From Ethanoligenens sp047722935 (GTDB taxonomy: Bacteria > Bacillota > Clostridia > Oscillospirales > Ethanoligenentaceae): a stretch of 35,545 bases of DNA. Each line of letters opens with the position of its first letter. The first letter of the stretch is position 1. This document shows positions 1-7,485 of this stretch, piece by piece. The translations under genes and the position numbers were made by a program. Location: NCBI GenBank assembly GCA_047722935.1, contig JBDNZS010000031.1, positions 1 to 35,545 of the forward strand, given 5' to 3'. Below the pieces are notes generated by a model, which saw only the letters and a list, made by a program, of their open reading frames with translations, searched no databases and had not been told where the DNA came from.

Positions 1-59
1 CCAACCTCGTCGGACAGTTTGACCGCTTCCTCTTTAAATTCTTTGTCATATTTGCGCAT
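1..59 (-). CDS. IS3-family transposase OrfA, N-terminal fragment (runs off window)
   Basis: The minus strand starts with ATG at 59 and encodes MRKYDKEFKEEAVKLSDE before leaving the window. This is the typical opening of IS3-family OrfA, the helix-turn-helix half of the transposase that binds the IS ends and is normally joined to OrfB by programmed frameshifting. A GGGGTG ribosome binding site lies just upstream on the minus strand. Only 19 codons are visible, so the subgroup and whether the IS is intact cannot be judged. Recognition is by sequence memory of the family. Confidence 0.7.
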   Translation of the reverse strand, partial: MRKYDKEFKEEAVKLSDEV

Positions 60-135
60 TTCAAACACCCCGTCATTCTTTCTTTAATTCTATCACATTT
101 TGGGTGTTTGACCTCTGCACTTCTATGATATCCCT
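1..135 (-). mobile_element. End of an IS3-type insertion sequence
   Basis: The OrfA start at 59 and about 75 bases of leader form the orfA-proximal end of an insertion sequence whose body lies left of the window. The outer limit is placed between about 100 and 140, because coding similarity of the interrupted gene stops at about 141. I could not define the terminal inverted repeat or target duplication, since the other end is not visible. Confidence 0.5.
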
Positions 136-141
136 CCAGAT

Positions 142-418
142 CCTCAAATCCGTGTACCTCATAGGTCATTAAGATGTTTCTTTTCACAGTTGGTCCGGAA
201 GCAATCCGATTGTAAATCAATTGTTTTCCAAGCCCGCTGGTACCAAATACGGTTTGAGACATGTAGGAAACCTTTGTGGCAAGCTGCGCGCTTGCCACTT
301 TTTTTGCAGCTGCTCGGGTTGATATAGGAATAAAAATCAGAAAATAAAGAATAATGCTAAACAAAAACACCATGAGAAATATGAGGAATCGATTGGTGAT
401 TTTCTGTAAATTTTGCAT
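142..418 (-). pseudogene. M14-like zinc carboxypeptidase/desuccinylase gene, cut by IS insertion
   Basis: The minus-strand gene starts at ATG 418 behind GGAGGC (plus strand 423-428). It encodes a short cytoplasmic head, a membrane anchor (about residues 10-30), then SQTVFGTSGLGKQLI and YEVHGFED. The last segment matches the start of the M14/succinylglutamate desuccinylase-like fold, in which HxxE (here HGFE) provides the first zinc ligands. After this motif the similarity ends and the frame runs into IS sequence. The rest of the catalytic domain is therefore missing and the product should be inactive. Family assignment is from motif memory. The frame remains open into the IS as a chance fusion. 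Confidence 0.55.
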
Positions 419-470
419 AACCGCCTCCAAAAAGTCTACAAGCCTTGACAGACGATGAGCATCTGACTAT

Positions 471-500
471 ATTATAAATAGTAATGCAAACCATTTGCAA
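471..500 (-). promoter_or_regulatory. Promoter of the truncated peptidase gene
   Basis: On the minus strand, TTGCAA (plus 495-500) and a perfect TATAAT (plus 471-476) are separated by 18 nt. This sits about 50 nt upstream of the ATG at 418 and fits a sigma-A promoter for the interrupted M14-like gene. Confidence 0.5.
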
Positions 501-584
501 TTGTATTTCAAGAATTGTTTACTTATATGAGGGCTTATCCTGTTTTTTATCTTTATCCCCTTACTTTTAGAAGGCGTTCCCACT

Positions 585-1199
585 TTGATGGCTACAGGGA
601 TAGCGGTCGGTGCAACCGTTTTTTCGACCGCTTTTCTTGTGACTGGTTGGACACGAAAATCCGTCGCCTCAGTTGTGGGGATTTTGGCCGGTATTGGCTT
701 CTCATCTCTGCTTTTAGGATGCCTGTCGAATCTTCTGTACCTTTCCGGATATACGATGACGGACACTTATGCGCTGCTTAACCTTGCGCATCAAAGCAAA
801 TTACAAATTCGCTTTTTGCTTTTTTCCGAAATCATGCTCGCCTCGTTGGGCGCCGTCATGGACATCGCCATATCAATCACGACATCTGTTGACGAAGTCT
901 TTATACATCATCCGGGAGCTGACTTTTTCACACTGTTTCACTCAGGTATGCGTGTTGGACGGGATATCATGGGAACCATGGTCAATACATTGCTGCTTGC
1001 TTTTATTGGCACTTCCCTTTCTACTTTTCTGTTGTTTTATGCGGGCCCTCTTCAGACGGAGCAGATTTTCAATGCGGATACCGTCACCATGCAGATTCTT
1101 CAAATCTTATGCAGCGGCCTGACACTTGTCGTCACCGTTCCAGTCGTATCTGCCATTTCCGCCAAGCTGATTTCGAGTAACTCCCTAACGCGGTCATAA
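585..1199 (+). CDS. YibE/F family membrane protein, N-terminally truncated
   Basis: This encodes the C-terminal membrane part of a YibE/F family protein: several hydrophobic helices and the conserved stretches SLGAVMDIAISI and GMRVGRDIMGTMVNTLLLAF, which are nearly repeated in the intact neighbour at 1350. The frame is open back to 531 and reads as family-like hydrophobic sequence (FIFIPLLLEGVP), but no ATG lies there and a TGA stands at 528-530. The normal N-terminus is therefore gone. The only starts are TTG 585 and ATG 588, weakly placed after AGAAGG at 570. I read it as a deletion remnant, possibly linked to the rearrangement around the IS. Transport function of the family is unproven. 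Confidence 0.6.
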   Translation: MMATGIAVGATVFSTAFLVTGWTRKSVASVVGILAGIGFSSLLLGCLSNLLYLSGYTMTDTYALLNLAHQSKLQIRFLLFSEIMLASLGAVMDIAISITTSVDEVFIHHPGADFFTLFHSGMRVGRDIMGTMVNTLLLAFIGTSLSTFLLFYAGPLQTEQIFNADTVTMQILQILCSGLTLVVTVPVVSAISAKLISSNSLTRS

Positions 1200-1281
1200 C
1201 CGTTTGCCAGCGTTCGGTTAATTGAGATAGCGAAAGCCCCTTTTGTTTCCATTTTGTCATTTGTGTGCGCCCAATACTCCC

Positions 1282-1310
1282 TTGTAGTACCAGCAAGAGC
1301 GGACTATACT
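1282..1310 (+). promoter_or_regulatory. Sigma-A type promoter before intact YibE/F gene
   Basis: TTGTAG (1282-1287), a 17-nt spacer and TATACT (1305-1310) form a plausible promoter. Transcription would begin near 1317, downstream of the TTG at 1254, so the longest reading frame cannot be the true protein. Confidence 0.5.
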
Positions 1311-1349
1311 ATTAAGCAAAGGAAGACTATACGGAATAGGAAGATTATT

Positions 1350-2603
1350 TTGCTATCTTTTTACCAGAAGCATATGCGCACATTGGCGCTGATCGCAGTC
1401 TTTACGCTTTTGACCGTTCTGATTGCGGTCATCAATTTTGGTGTACTTCATAACAAGGCTGAGAACAGACAGGGAATTTCCTATGCGATTGCATTTACAG
1501 AAAACGTTACACATCGAAACATTCAGACAGATGCTGACGGCGTAAAGGCTTTGTCAACCGGCACCGAAACTGTCCGTGAACACATTTTGACGGGTCTGTA
1601 TGCGGGTAATACCGTACAGGCTTCCGCCATTCTGACAACGGAAATGCAAATTGCCCCGCACGTGGGGCAATTTGTGGTCGTAAGTATTGACATGGATTCA
1701 CATGGTATCGCTACGGTACTGGTCGACGATGCGTTTCGACTCCCCTTTTGGGTAGGGGCAGTGCTATTGGTGTCTTTGCTTTTATGTGTGATTGGCCAGA
1801 GAAAAGGCAAACGTTCCTTAGCTGCCCTTGTATTTAATCTGGCGTGCGTTTTCGGCATATTCGTACCGCTAGTCTTTCGGGGAGACGATCCGCTGCTTTG
1901 GGCCATGATCATACAGATCGCGGTCGCAGGAGTTACCTTTGGGTTGATGGATGGATGGACTGTTAAAAGCCTGACGGCGTTTCTCGGCACAATGGGCGGA
2001 ACTATTGTGGCTTGCTTTCTTGCGATTTTATGTGGCAAATGTACTGCTTTAAATGGATTCGCTTTGAATAACGCGGATTCTCTGGTGGTAATTGCACAGA
2101 GCACGCAGATGAAAGTACACCACTTGTTATTGGCTGGCGTATTGCTGTCTTCTTTTGGAGCGGTAATGGATATTGCCATGTCCGTTACCGCTGCCGTTGG
2201 TGAACTTCACGCACACAATTCCGATTTACCCGCAAAGGGACTGTTCCTTGCAGGTATGCGTGTTGGCCATGATATGATGGGAACAATGGCCAACACGCTG
2301 CTGCTTGCCTTTGCGGGCGCATCCATTACCACACTTTTGATGCTCTACTCTTATCTGGTGCCGATTGGTCAGGCTGCGAACGGACGCATTTTGGAATTTT
2401 CCCCCACAATCAACCAAGTTCCTCTTTGGGTGTTGCTTAACAACAATTTGGTTGGCACAGAGCTAATGGAGGGTATTACCGGTACAGCAGCCATCATTCT
2501 GACAGTTCCACTGGTTGCCGGTATCAGTGCAAAACTTTTGCCGCTATGGATGCGTATGCATCCTTTTCAGACAAAGGAAGAACAATCTATTAACAGCAAA
2601 TAA
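1350..2603 (+). CDS. YibE/F family membrane protein
   Basis: A full-length YibE/F protein of about 417 residues. An N-terminal membrane anchor (TLALIAVFTLLTVLIAV) is followed by an extracytoplasmic region of about 100 residues. About seven hydrophobic helices follow, holding the family signatures SFGAVMDIAMSVTAAVGE and GMRVGHDMMGTMANTLLLAFAGAS. The start is uncertain. The frame is open from TTG 1254, but a promoter lies at 1282-1310, so I prefer TTG 1350 behind ATAGGAAG; ATG 1374 is another option. The family is of unknown function, often described as a putative transporter. It stands next to a truncated paralogue; such pairs are common in Clostridia. Confidence 0.8.
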   Translation: MLSFYQKHMRTLALIAVFTLLTVLIAVINFGVLHNKAENRQGISYAIAFTENVTHRNIQTDADGVKALSTGTETVREHILTGLYAGNTVQASAILTTEMQIAPHVGQFVVVSIDMDSHGIATVLVDDAFRLPFWVGAVLLVSLLLCVIGQRKGKRSLAALVFNLACVFGIFVPLVFRGDDPLLWAMIIQIAVAGVTFGLMDGWTVKSLTAFLGTMGGTIVACFLAILCGKCTALNGFALNNADSLVVIAQSTQMKVHHLLLAGVLLSSFGAVMDIAMSVTAAVGELHAHNSDLPAKGLFLAGMRVGHDMMGTMANTLLLAFAGASITTLLMLYSYLVPIGQAANGRILEFSPTINQVPLWVLLNNNLVGTELMEGITGTAAIILTVPLVAGISAKLLPLWMRMHPFQTKEEQSINSK

Positions 2604-2621
2604 AGGGAGAATCGTATAATT

Positions 2622-3542
2622 ATGTTTAGAAATTGGCGAAGCAAAGTTGATGGCAAACGACTTCGAATCCGATGGAAACGCCTTATACCAGTATTAGCGG
2701 TTGCCATAATTGTCGTCGCAGCAAGCATTTTCACCACCTACGTTGTATTTCATGCCACTCCAAAAGTGACATTACATACCGCAGGCCATTCCTCTATAAG
2801 TTCTTCACAGACAAGTTCGGAAAATCTGAAAGGTGAAGACAGTTTATCATCAGAAAAGTTGGATACTCCATTGCCGGATAACGAAAAGATTGCCTTTCTG
2901 ACATTTGACGACGGGCCGAGCCAATACACACCCACATTGTTGAATACATTGCAGCAAAACGGTATCAAAGCAACCTTTTTTGTCACTTTTTTTGGACACG
3001 ACAGTGAAACGAAACGGGGTTGGGTGAGGCAGGAGCAGGAGGATGGTGAAACAATTGGGGAACATTCATGGACGCATGATTACAGCTACATTTATTCCAG
3101 CGAACAAAATTTTATGAGCGATTTTGAAAACATGAATCGTATTCTCACAGAAATCACCGGTACTGCACCGGTTCTTTTCCGTTTCCCGGGAGGGGTGAGC
3201 AACACTGTCTCACTAAAATATCACAACCACATTCCCATTATGCCGACGTTGGTGCAGGATGTAGAAAACAAAGGCATGGTGCCCTTTGACTGGACAGCGG
3301 GAGGCGAAGACGCCTCCCGAAATTCTCCTTCTTCACCACAACAATTTTGCGATGAAATTATGAATGATGTGGGCAGTCAAGAGCATCCTATCATCTTGAT
3401 GCATGACCGGATCGAGAACAGCGTCAACACCGTTCCGCTGCTTATTCAGCAATTGCGCGCCAAAGGCTATAGCTTTAGAACACTGTCACCGTCAATGCCG
3501 CCAATCATTGATAAACCCGCTATTGTTCATATAAAATCCTGA
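2622..3542 (+). CDS. Membrane-anchored polysaccharide (peptidoglycan GlcNAc-type) deacetylase
   Basis: This 306-residue NodB-homology protein has a short basic head, a membrane helix (about 21-44), a Ser-rich linker and the catalytic domain from about residue 88. Visible motifs are TFDDGP (94-99, catalytic base Asp and metal Asp), the metal-binding pair H148/H152 in EHSWTHD, RFPGG (187-191), the FDWTAGG segment (222-228) and the motif-5 MHD (260-262). All key residues are present, so it should be active. Its likely role is removal of acetyl groups from cell-wall sugars outside the membrane, which in PgdA-like enzymes gives lysozyme resistance. The exact substrate cannot be read from sequence. 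It starts 18 nt after the YibE/F gene, behind GGGAG, so the two may be co-transcribed. Confidence 0.88.
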   Translation: MFRNWRSKVDGKRLRIRWKRLIPVLAVAIIVVAASIFTTYVVFHATPKVTLHTAGHSSISSSQTSSENLKGEDSLSSEKLDTPLPDNEKIAFLTFDDGPSQYTPTLLNTLQQNGIKATFFVTFFGHDSETKRGWVRQEQEDGETIGEHSWTHDYSYIYSSEQNFMSDFENMNRILTEITGTAPVLFRFPGGVSNTVSLKYHNHIPIMPTLVQDVENKGMVPFDWTAGGEDASRNSPSSPQQFCDEIMNDVGSQEHPIILMHDRIENSVNTVPLLIQQLRAKGYSFRTLSPSMPPIIDKPAIVHIKS

Positions 3543-3610
3543 TACTTCTCTCTTTTGATTGCGCTACACTTCTAATTTGTAGTAAGGAATATAGCATAGT
3601 CGTGTTGACG

Positions 3611-3632
3611 AACAACTTATTAAAAAGTTGTT
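3611..3632. repeat. Perfect 8-bp inverted repeat
   Basis: AACAACTT (3611-3618), a 6-nt loop, then AAGTTGTT (3625-3632). No U-tract follows on the plus strand. It lies between the deacetylase and the tRNA terminator, and could be a weak stop for the deacetylase or an operator. No function is assigned. Confidence 0.4.
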
Positions 3633-3670
3633 GACATGATTCATCTAATTGTAAATTCATGGATACAAAG

Positions 3671-3716
3671 CAAAAAGCCATCAACAAATCGCATAGATAA
3701 GCGATTTGTTGATGGC
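3671..3716 (-). terminator. Intrinsic terminator of the tRNA-Ser gene
   Basis: A perfect 16-bp stem (3677-3692 with 3701-3716) with an 8-nt loop. Read on the minus strand it is followed by TTTTTG, and it begins 10 nt after the CCA end of the tRNA fragment. It is the natural terminator of the tRNA gene and marks this side as original host sequence. Confidence 0.85.
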
Positions 3717-3725
3717 TCTTCAATT

Positions 3726-3783
3726 TGGCGGAGAGACAGGGATTCGAACCCTGGGGAGCATTTCTGCCCCACACGATTTCCAG
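3726..3783 (-). other. 3' half of tRNA-Ser(GGA): left attachment junction of the ICE
   Basis: On the minus strand this reads from the anticodon loop (CTGGAAA, anticodon GGA), through the 3' anticodon strand (TCGTG), a serine-type long variable arm, a T arm with CAGGG and CCCTG around GGTTCGAAT, and the acceptor strand CTCTCC with encoded GCCA. No 5' half follows: sequence beyond 3783 does not complete the anticodon stem or D arm. A tRNA 3' half next to its own terminator is the usual footprint of a tyrosine-recombinase element that integrated in the tRNA and restored an intact gene at its far end. Not a functional tRNA. Confidence 0.8.
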
Positions 3784-3920
3784 AAACTCACGTGCAAAAT
3801 CAAAACACATTTCATTATATATCGTCCCATATCTTTATAGGTATGTCGGCTATATATTAGGACATTTTAATTATTGGCTTATTTCATTGTATAAGATTTT
3901 AAAGAACCATATGAATTGTA

Positions 3921-3948
3921 TGGTAGCAATATGGTAGCAGTGGTAGCA
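3921..3948 (+). repeat. Three direct repeats TGGTAGCA near the element end
   Basis: TGGTAGCA occurs at 3921-3928, 3932-3939 and 3941-3948, about 140 bp inside the attachment junction. Short clustered repeats at this distance could be arm-type binding sites for the integrase or an excisionase. That role is inferred from position only. The stretch from 3784 to 4033 otherwise holds no supported gene. A TAAAAT at 3983-3988 resembles a -10 box but lacks a good -35. Confidence 0.5.
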
Positions 3949-4033
3949 CACAAGCATGCTGTATTTGCACGTATTTGTGTGTTAAAATGACAGAAAAGAC
4001 CGTTATATCAAAACAATCAGGAGGTATAAGACT

Positions 4034-4408
4034 ATGAATAGCAACAATCAAAAATTGATTGCCGCTGAAATCCTTTTGCCGAGCGGTGAAACGAATCTTA
4101 ATAAAATCAACTTAATCTCTGGTGCGATTACATTACCGTTTGTCCGTATGGTATACGAAAGCAATGCCGGTGACGTGTCGGGCGTGCAGAGAATGTATAA
4201 TCTTCTTTCTGGTTTGTTTTTTTCCGGCCAATATCAGGAACTTTATGATTCTCTTAAGGAAGTGTACGATGATATGGGGTATCAGTTTGATTCTACAGTA
4301 TCCTTAATTCAGGATAATCAAGATGCCTTGGTGTATTTTCTCGAATCGTTCTTGATGGATTATGAGGACATCATGGAAGACTACCGGATCGAAAAATCCG
4401 CCAGTTGA
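4034..4408 (+). CDS. Hypothetical protein, first gene of the element
   Basis: This 124-residue protein starts at ATG 4034 behind AGGAGG (4020-4025). It looks soluble, is acidic towards the C-terminus (MDYEDIMEDY) and has no signal peptide, membrane helix or motif I recognise. It stands alone next to the attachment junction and is followed directly by an intrinsic terminator at 4439, so it forms its own transcription unit or the first segment of an attenuated one. Genes in this position on ICEs are often small accessory genes. I assign no function. Confidence 0.65.
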   Translation: MNSNNQKLIAAEILLPSGETNLNKINLISGAITLPFVRMVYESNAGDVSGVQRMYNLLSGLFFSGQYQELYDSLKEVYDDMGYQFDSTVSLIQDNQDALVYFLESFLMDYEDIMEDYRIEKSAS

Positions 4409-4438
4409 ATTCTGCGTACTGGCTCAATATGTACTGTA

Positions 4439-4467
4439 AGCCCGCCTGAAAATGGTGGGCTTTTATT
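4439..4467 (+). terminator. Intrinsic terminator
   Basis: AGCCCGCC (4439-4446), loop of 7, GGTGGGCT (4454-4461), then TTTTATT. It lies after the first element gene and ends 27 nt before the GTG start of the next gene. Confidence 0.8.
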
Positions 4468-4494
4468 ATGTTCAAAAATAGAAGGTGATTTTGA

Positions 4495-4857
4495 GTGTTT
4501 GATGACGTGAAGTACTTGATTTTCATCCCCTTCATCTGGGTGGTCATCTGGGTGGTGTGTTGGGCTTCAGTAGCTACCATCAAATGGATAGACAAGAGTG
4601 AACATCACGACTTTGAAACCGTCGCAACAATGGATTTTTCCGAAATGCATGTGGGCCAGTCTGTTGATCTGCAAAAGTACAGCGTATCATTGAAGTCTGG
4701 AAATAAAAACATTTTGCAGGTCGGTACGTCCGATAACGACTGTTGGTACAGTGATAGCAAACTGGTTTTGACAGCTGTCGCAAAAGGCGATGCCGTTCTA
4801 ACAATCTCAGATGAAGGCTCTAATGACTATAAAGTTGTTAAGATTCATGTAGAATAA
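4495..4857 (+). CDS. Small membrane-anchored Ig-like (BIG2-type) protein, copy 1
   Basis: A 120-residue protein starting at GTG 4495 behind AAGGTGA. One N-terminal membrane helix (about residues 8-30) is followed by a single compact beta-rich domain. The pattern VGQSVDL, SLKSGNKNILQV and AVAKGDAVLTISD resembles a bacterial Ig-like group 2 (BIG2) repeat. The domain should face outside. It is a clear paralogue of the gene at 4939 (same length and topology, shared VGQS, LKSGN and NILQV). A terminator stands 27 nt before the start. Function unknown; a surface or envelope role is inferred from topology. Confidence 0.65.
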   Translation: MFDDVKYLIFIPFIWVVIWVVCWASVATIKWIDKSEHHDFETVATMDFSEMHVGQSVDLQKYSVSLKSGNKNILQVGTSDNDCWYSDSKLVLTAVAKGDAVLTISDEGSNDYKVVKIHVE

Positions 4858-4938
4858 ACAATGGACTCCCACATAAGACAGTTTCCATTATTGTGGTAGA
4901 TCCCGGAAAATCGTGAAAAGAGGAATCGAGGAGACTTT

Positions 4939-5301
4939 ATGCTTGATAAAGATGATGTGCTCTTGTTTTTGGTTGAGATCCTCGCGACTGTTGTACTTGT
5001 TGGTGCAGTGGCATGGATGGCAAAAATTCAATTGGATCAGACGCACAGAGATTACATTGCTGCAATCAAAATAGACATGTCTGATTTAAAAGTCGGACAA
5101 TCCATCAATCTGCAAAATTACGATATTGATTTGAAATCGGGCAATCCCAATATATTGCAGGTTAGGACGAGCAATGATGGTGGCCTGTTTTCCGACAATG
5201 AAAATGTCATATGGGGCGTTTCTGCAGGTAACACAACTCTGATGATTCATGACGAAAGCAGCAATGCATATAAAATTGTCAAAATTGAAGTTGTGAAATA
5301 G
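4939..5301 (+). CDS. Small membrane-anchored Ig-like (BIG2-type) protein, copy 2
   Basis: A 120-residue paralogue of the preceding gene. ATG 4939 follows GGAG. One N-terminal membrane helix (about 7-28) precedes an Ig-like domain with VGQSINL, DLKSGNPNILQV and GVSAGNTTLMIHD. Compared with copy 1, the membrane segment has diverged strongly while the domain core is retained, as expected for an older tandem duplication. The 81 nt between the copies contain an AATGGA/TCCATT inverted repeat but no clear terminator, so the two may share a transcript. No catalytic motif is seen. Confidence 0.65.
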   Translation: MLDKDDVLLFLVEILATVVLVGAVAWMAKIQLDQTHRDYIAAIKIDMSDLKVGQSINLQNYDIDLKSGNPNILQVRTSNDGGLFSDNENVIWGVSAGNTTLMIHDESSNAYKIVKIEVVK

Positions 5302-5515
5302 CAGAAAGGAGCATGACTTTGAGCCCATTTAATCCTGATTGTGTCGCGCGTGGCTTTGAACCCGAACGGAGCGAAGCAGCCAAGACAAGATCACTTGCGC
5401 ATTGTTTATCACATTGCTTGTCGCGCTCACACATATCGGATACGCCTCAGATGACATTATGGCCGCCGTGCAAAAAGGCGAGAAGTAATCTCTCCAAAAA
5501 GCCATTCAGATTTCA
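5302..5515 (+). other. Intergenic stretch without a supported gene
   Basis: No frame here has a good start and ribosome binding site. One short frame without a start codon ends at the TAA at 5487-5489 and reads FITLLVALTHIGYASDD, a membrane-like segment. It could be a remnant of a small membrane protein. The stretch ends in the terminator at 5516. Confidence 0.35.
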
Positions 5516-5544
5516 AGCACTTGCTGACAGCAAGTGCTTTTTTT
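5516..5544 (+). terminator. Intrinsic terminator
   Basis: AGCACTTGC (5516-5524), loop TGACA, GCAAGTGCT (5530-5538), then a run of seven T. It ends 28 nt before the ATG of the TOPRIM gene. Confidence 0.88.
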
Positions 5545-5572
5545 ATGCCTAAATTTAAAATGAAAGGGCGAG

Positions 5573-6532
5573 ATGAAAGTGCCAAGACTGACCGACGAAC
5601 AGATTGCAAAGGCGAAGGAATGGGACGTGCTGGATTATATGCAGCGGTATGAACCGGATAATCTCAAAAAATGCGGCCCTCATGAATTCTGCACAGTTGA
5701 ACACGGCAGCTTGAAAATCAGCAATGGCAAATGGCACTGGTTTTCCCATGACATTGGCGGAAAAACGGCGCTTTCTTACCTTACGGATGTGAAAAAGATG
5801 GACTTTGTGGAGGCAATTGAATTGCTCTGTGATGGCAGAGGGCTGCCGCCTCCTATTCATCAGCCGCCAGAAGAAAAGACAGTTCCCTTTGTTCTCCCGA
5901 AACCTGCAAGATATGCGACATATGCAGTGCGATATTTACAGCAGCGCGGTATATCGCCCGACATTGTGTCCATGTGTATACGCGCAGGGCTGATCTACGA
6001 GAGCCAAAAGCACCATAACTGTGTTTTTGTTGGGCGCGATGAGACGGGGACGGCCCAGTTTGCCTGCATGCGCGGCACATACGGCGACTTCAGACTGGAT
6101 GTTGCTGGCAGCGACAAGCGGCACTCGTTCTATCTCCCAGCTAAAAATCCAAACTGTACGGCGGTATCGTTCAGCGAAGCTCCAATTGATACCCTTTCCG
6201 TGGCGACTTTAAGAAAAGCTGCCCTTGGCGGAGATGACTGGATGGATTGCCACTATCTTTCCCTTGGCGGTACGGCGCTTCGCGCTTTGGAACATTTCCT
6301 TGAAGCGCATCCCAAAGTTAATCGTGTCTATGGGTGCGTGGATAATGACGAGGCCGGGATGAAATGTCTTGCCAAAGCACAAAAGTTTCTGGAATCTTAT
6401 CCGCGCAAAATCGAATTTCGCCCTGCTCCGCCACCCGAAAAATACGGCAAAGACTATAACGAAATGCTGCAATTTAAAATCCGGGAGTTTAAAAAAAACA
6501 TTCCCATGAAGCGTAAACAACCTGTGCGATAG
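5573..6532 (+). CDS. DUF3991/TOPRIM domain protein (primase-like)
   Basis: A 319-residue protein starting at ATG 5573 behind GGGCG. The N-terminal part (about 15-90) carries the WHWFSHDIGGKTALSYL segment that resembles the primase zinc-domain core but without the cysteine/histidine ligands. The middle (about 112-190) fits DUF3991. The C-terminal TOPRIM domain shows the conserved Glu (E202 in SFSEAPID) and the DxD pair (D257, D259 in CVDNDEAG). Such proteins are common on Firmicutes mobile elements and are thought to act in DNA replication or priming. It directly precedes parA (8 nt), consistent with a replication-partition operon. Enzymatic activity is not proven by the motifs alone. Confidence 0.8.
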   Translation: MKVPRLTDEQIAKAKEWDVLDYMQRYEPDNLKKCGPHEFCTVEHGSLKISNGKWHWFSHDIGGKTALSYLTDVKKMDFVEAIELLCDGRGLPPPIHQPPEEKTVPFVLPKPARYATYAVRYLQQRGISPDIVSMCIRAGLIYESQKHHNCVFVGRDETGTAQFACMRGTYGDFRLDVAGSDKRHSFYLPAKNPNCTAVSFSEAPIDTLSVATLRKAALGGDDWMDCHYLSLGGTALRALEHFLEAHPKVNRVYGCVDNDEAGMKCLAKAQKFLESYPRKIEFRPAPPPEKYGKDYNEMLQFKIREFKKNIPMKRKQPVR

Positions 6533-6540
6533 GAGATTTT

Positions 6541-7365
6541 ATGAAAGCAACTATAAAGGCACTTGCCAATCAAAAGGGCGGCGTCGGCAAGACCACGACA
6601 ACGGAAAGCCTTGGCATCGGTCTTGCCCGGCATGGCAAGAAAGTCCTTTTGATCGACGGCGATGCTCAGGGAAGCCTTTCCGCCAGTATGGGTTATACCC
6701 GTAGAGATGATTTCGAAGTAACTCTGGCCAGTCAGATGGAACACATCATGCGCAACCAGCCTTTCGATTTCAGAGACGGCATTTTACACCATGAGGAAGG
6801 TGTCGATCTGCTTCCCGCCAACATTGAATTGGCCAGCATTGAACTTGCTTTGGTGGGCCTGCCGATGGGGCGCGAGCGTATCTTGCACAAACTGGTTGAG
6901 CAGATGCGTCCCCATTACGATTACATACTTATTGATTGCCAGCCGTCGCTTGGCATGATGACAGTCAATGCGCTGACAGCGGCAGACAGCGTTATCATAC
7001 CGGTTCAGGCGGAATTTCTCTCGACACGCGGTCTTCAGCAGCTTTTAAAAAGCATCGCGCAGGAAAAAGAATATCTGAATCCCCGGTTACAAGTGGACGG
7101 CATCCTATTCACGATGGTCAACAATCGGACAGTGTTTGGCCGTGAAATGATCGAAAATGTATCAAAACATTATGGTGCTGACCTTCGCATATTCAATCAG
7201 GCTATCCCGTTTTCTGTTCGTGCTGCGGAATCACCTGCCACCGGAAAAAGCATCTACCAGCATGACCCGGACGGTAAAGTATCTACAGCATATAAAGCTT
7301 TGACCGAGGAGGTGTTGAAACATGATAAGCAAAGAGCACTCAGACATGCCGACATTGCCCGCTGA
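6541..7365 (+). CDS. parA: ParA-family partition ATPase
   Basis: A 274-residue ParA/Soj-type ATPase with a deviant Walker A (NQKGGVGKTT, residues 10-19, with the signature first lysine K12), the A' motif LLIDGDAQGS (36-45) and Walker B YILIDCQPSLG (128-138). The length is normal for a short, chromosome-like ParA without an N-terminal DNA-binding domain. It works with ParB (next conserved gene) to segregate the replicon by ATP-dependent patterning on the nucleoid. It follows the TOPRIM gene by 8 nt. A terminator at 7456 separates it from parB, which is unusual, because parA and parB are normally tightly coupled. Confidence 0.92.
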   Translation: MKATIKALANQKGGVGKTTTTESLGIGLARHGKKVLLIDGDAQGSLSASMGYTRRDDFEVTLASQMEHIMRNQPFDFRDGILHHEEGVDLLPANIELASIELALVGLPMGRERILHKLVEQMRPHYDYILIDCQPSLGMMTVNALTAADSVIIPVQAEFLSTRGLQQLLKSIAQEKEYLNPRLQVDGILFTMVNNRTVFGREMIENVSKHYGADLRIFNQAIPFSVRAAESPATGKSIYQHDPDGKVSTAYKALTEEVLKHDKQRALRHADIAR

Positions 7366-7455
7366 TAAAATGAGCATTCGCCTTTTAAGTCCCACGCCTC
7401 TGTCAGTACATAATCCTTCCCACTTCATTATGACCGATGTAAAAGCAGATTTATC

Positions 7456-7485
7456 AGCTCATACCGGATGTGGTATGAGCTTTTT
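7456..7485 (+). terminator. Intrinsic terminator between parA and parB
   Basis: AGCTCATACC (7456-7465), loop GGATGT, GGTATGAGCT (7472-7481), then TTTTT. A perfect 10-bp stem, 91 nt after the parA stop. Confidence 0.82.

Noticed and set aside
1254..1349. Longer N-terminus for the intact YibE/F protein
   Set aside because: A promoter-like pair at 1282-1310 lies inside it, so the upstream TTG would not be transcribed from that promoter.
1523..2179. 218-codon minus-strand frame inside the YibE/F gene
   Set aside because: It is a shadow of a clear membrane-protein gene; its own sequence has no recognisable pattern.
3726..3800. Functional tRNA-Ser gene
   Set aside because: Only the part from the anticodon loop to CCA is present; the acceptor 5' strand, D arm and 5' anticodon strand are missing.
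5313..5552. 79-codon frame before the TOPRIM gene
   Set aside because: It reads across the terminator stem at 5516-5538 and its composition (Cys, Ser, Arg, Pro) looks non-coding.
7456..7481. Palindrome between parA and parB as a parS site
   Set aside because: The 10-bp arms have a 6-nt loop followed by a T-run and do not match the known ParB or Noc site consensus; a terminator explains it.
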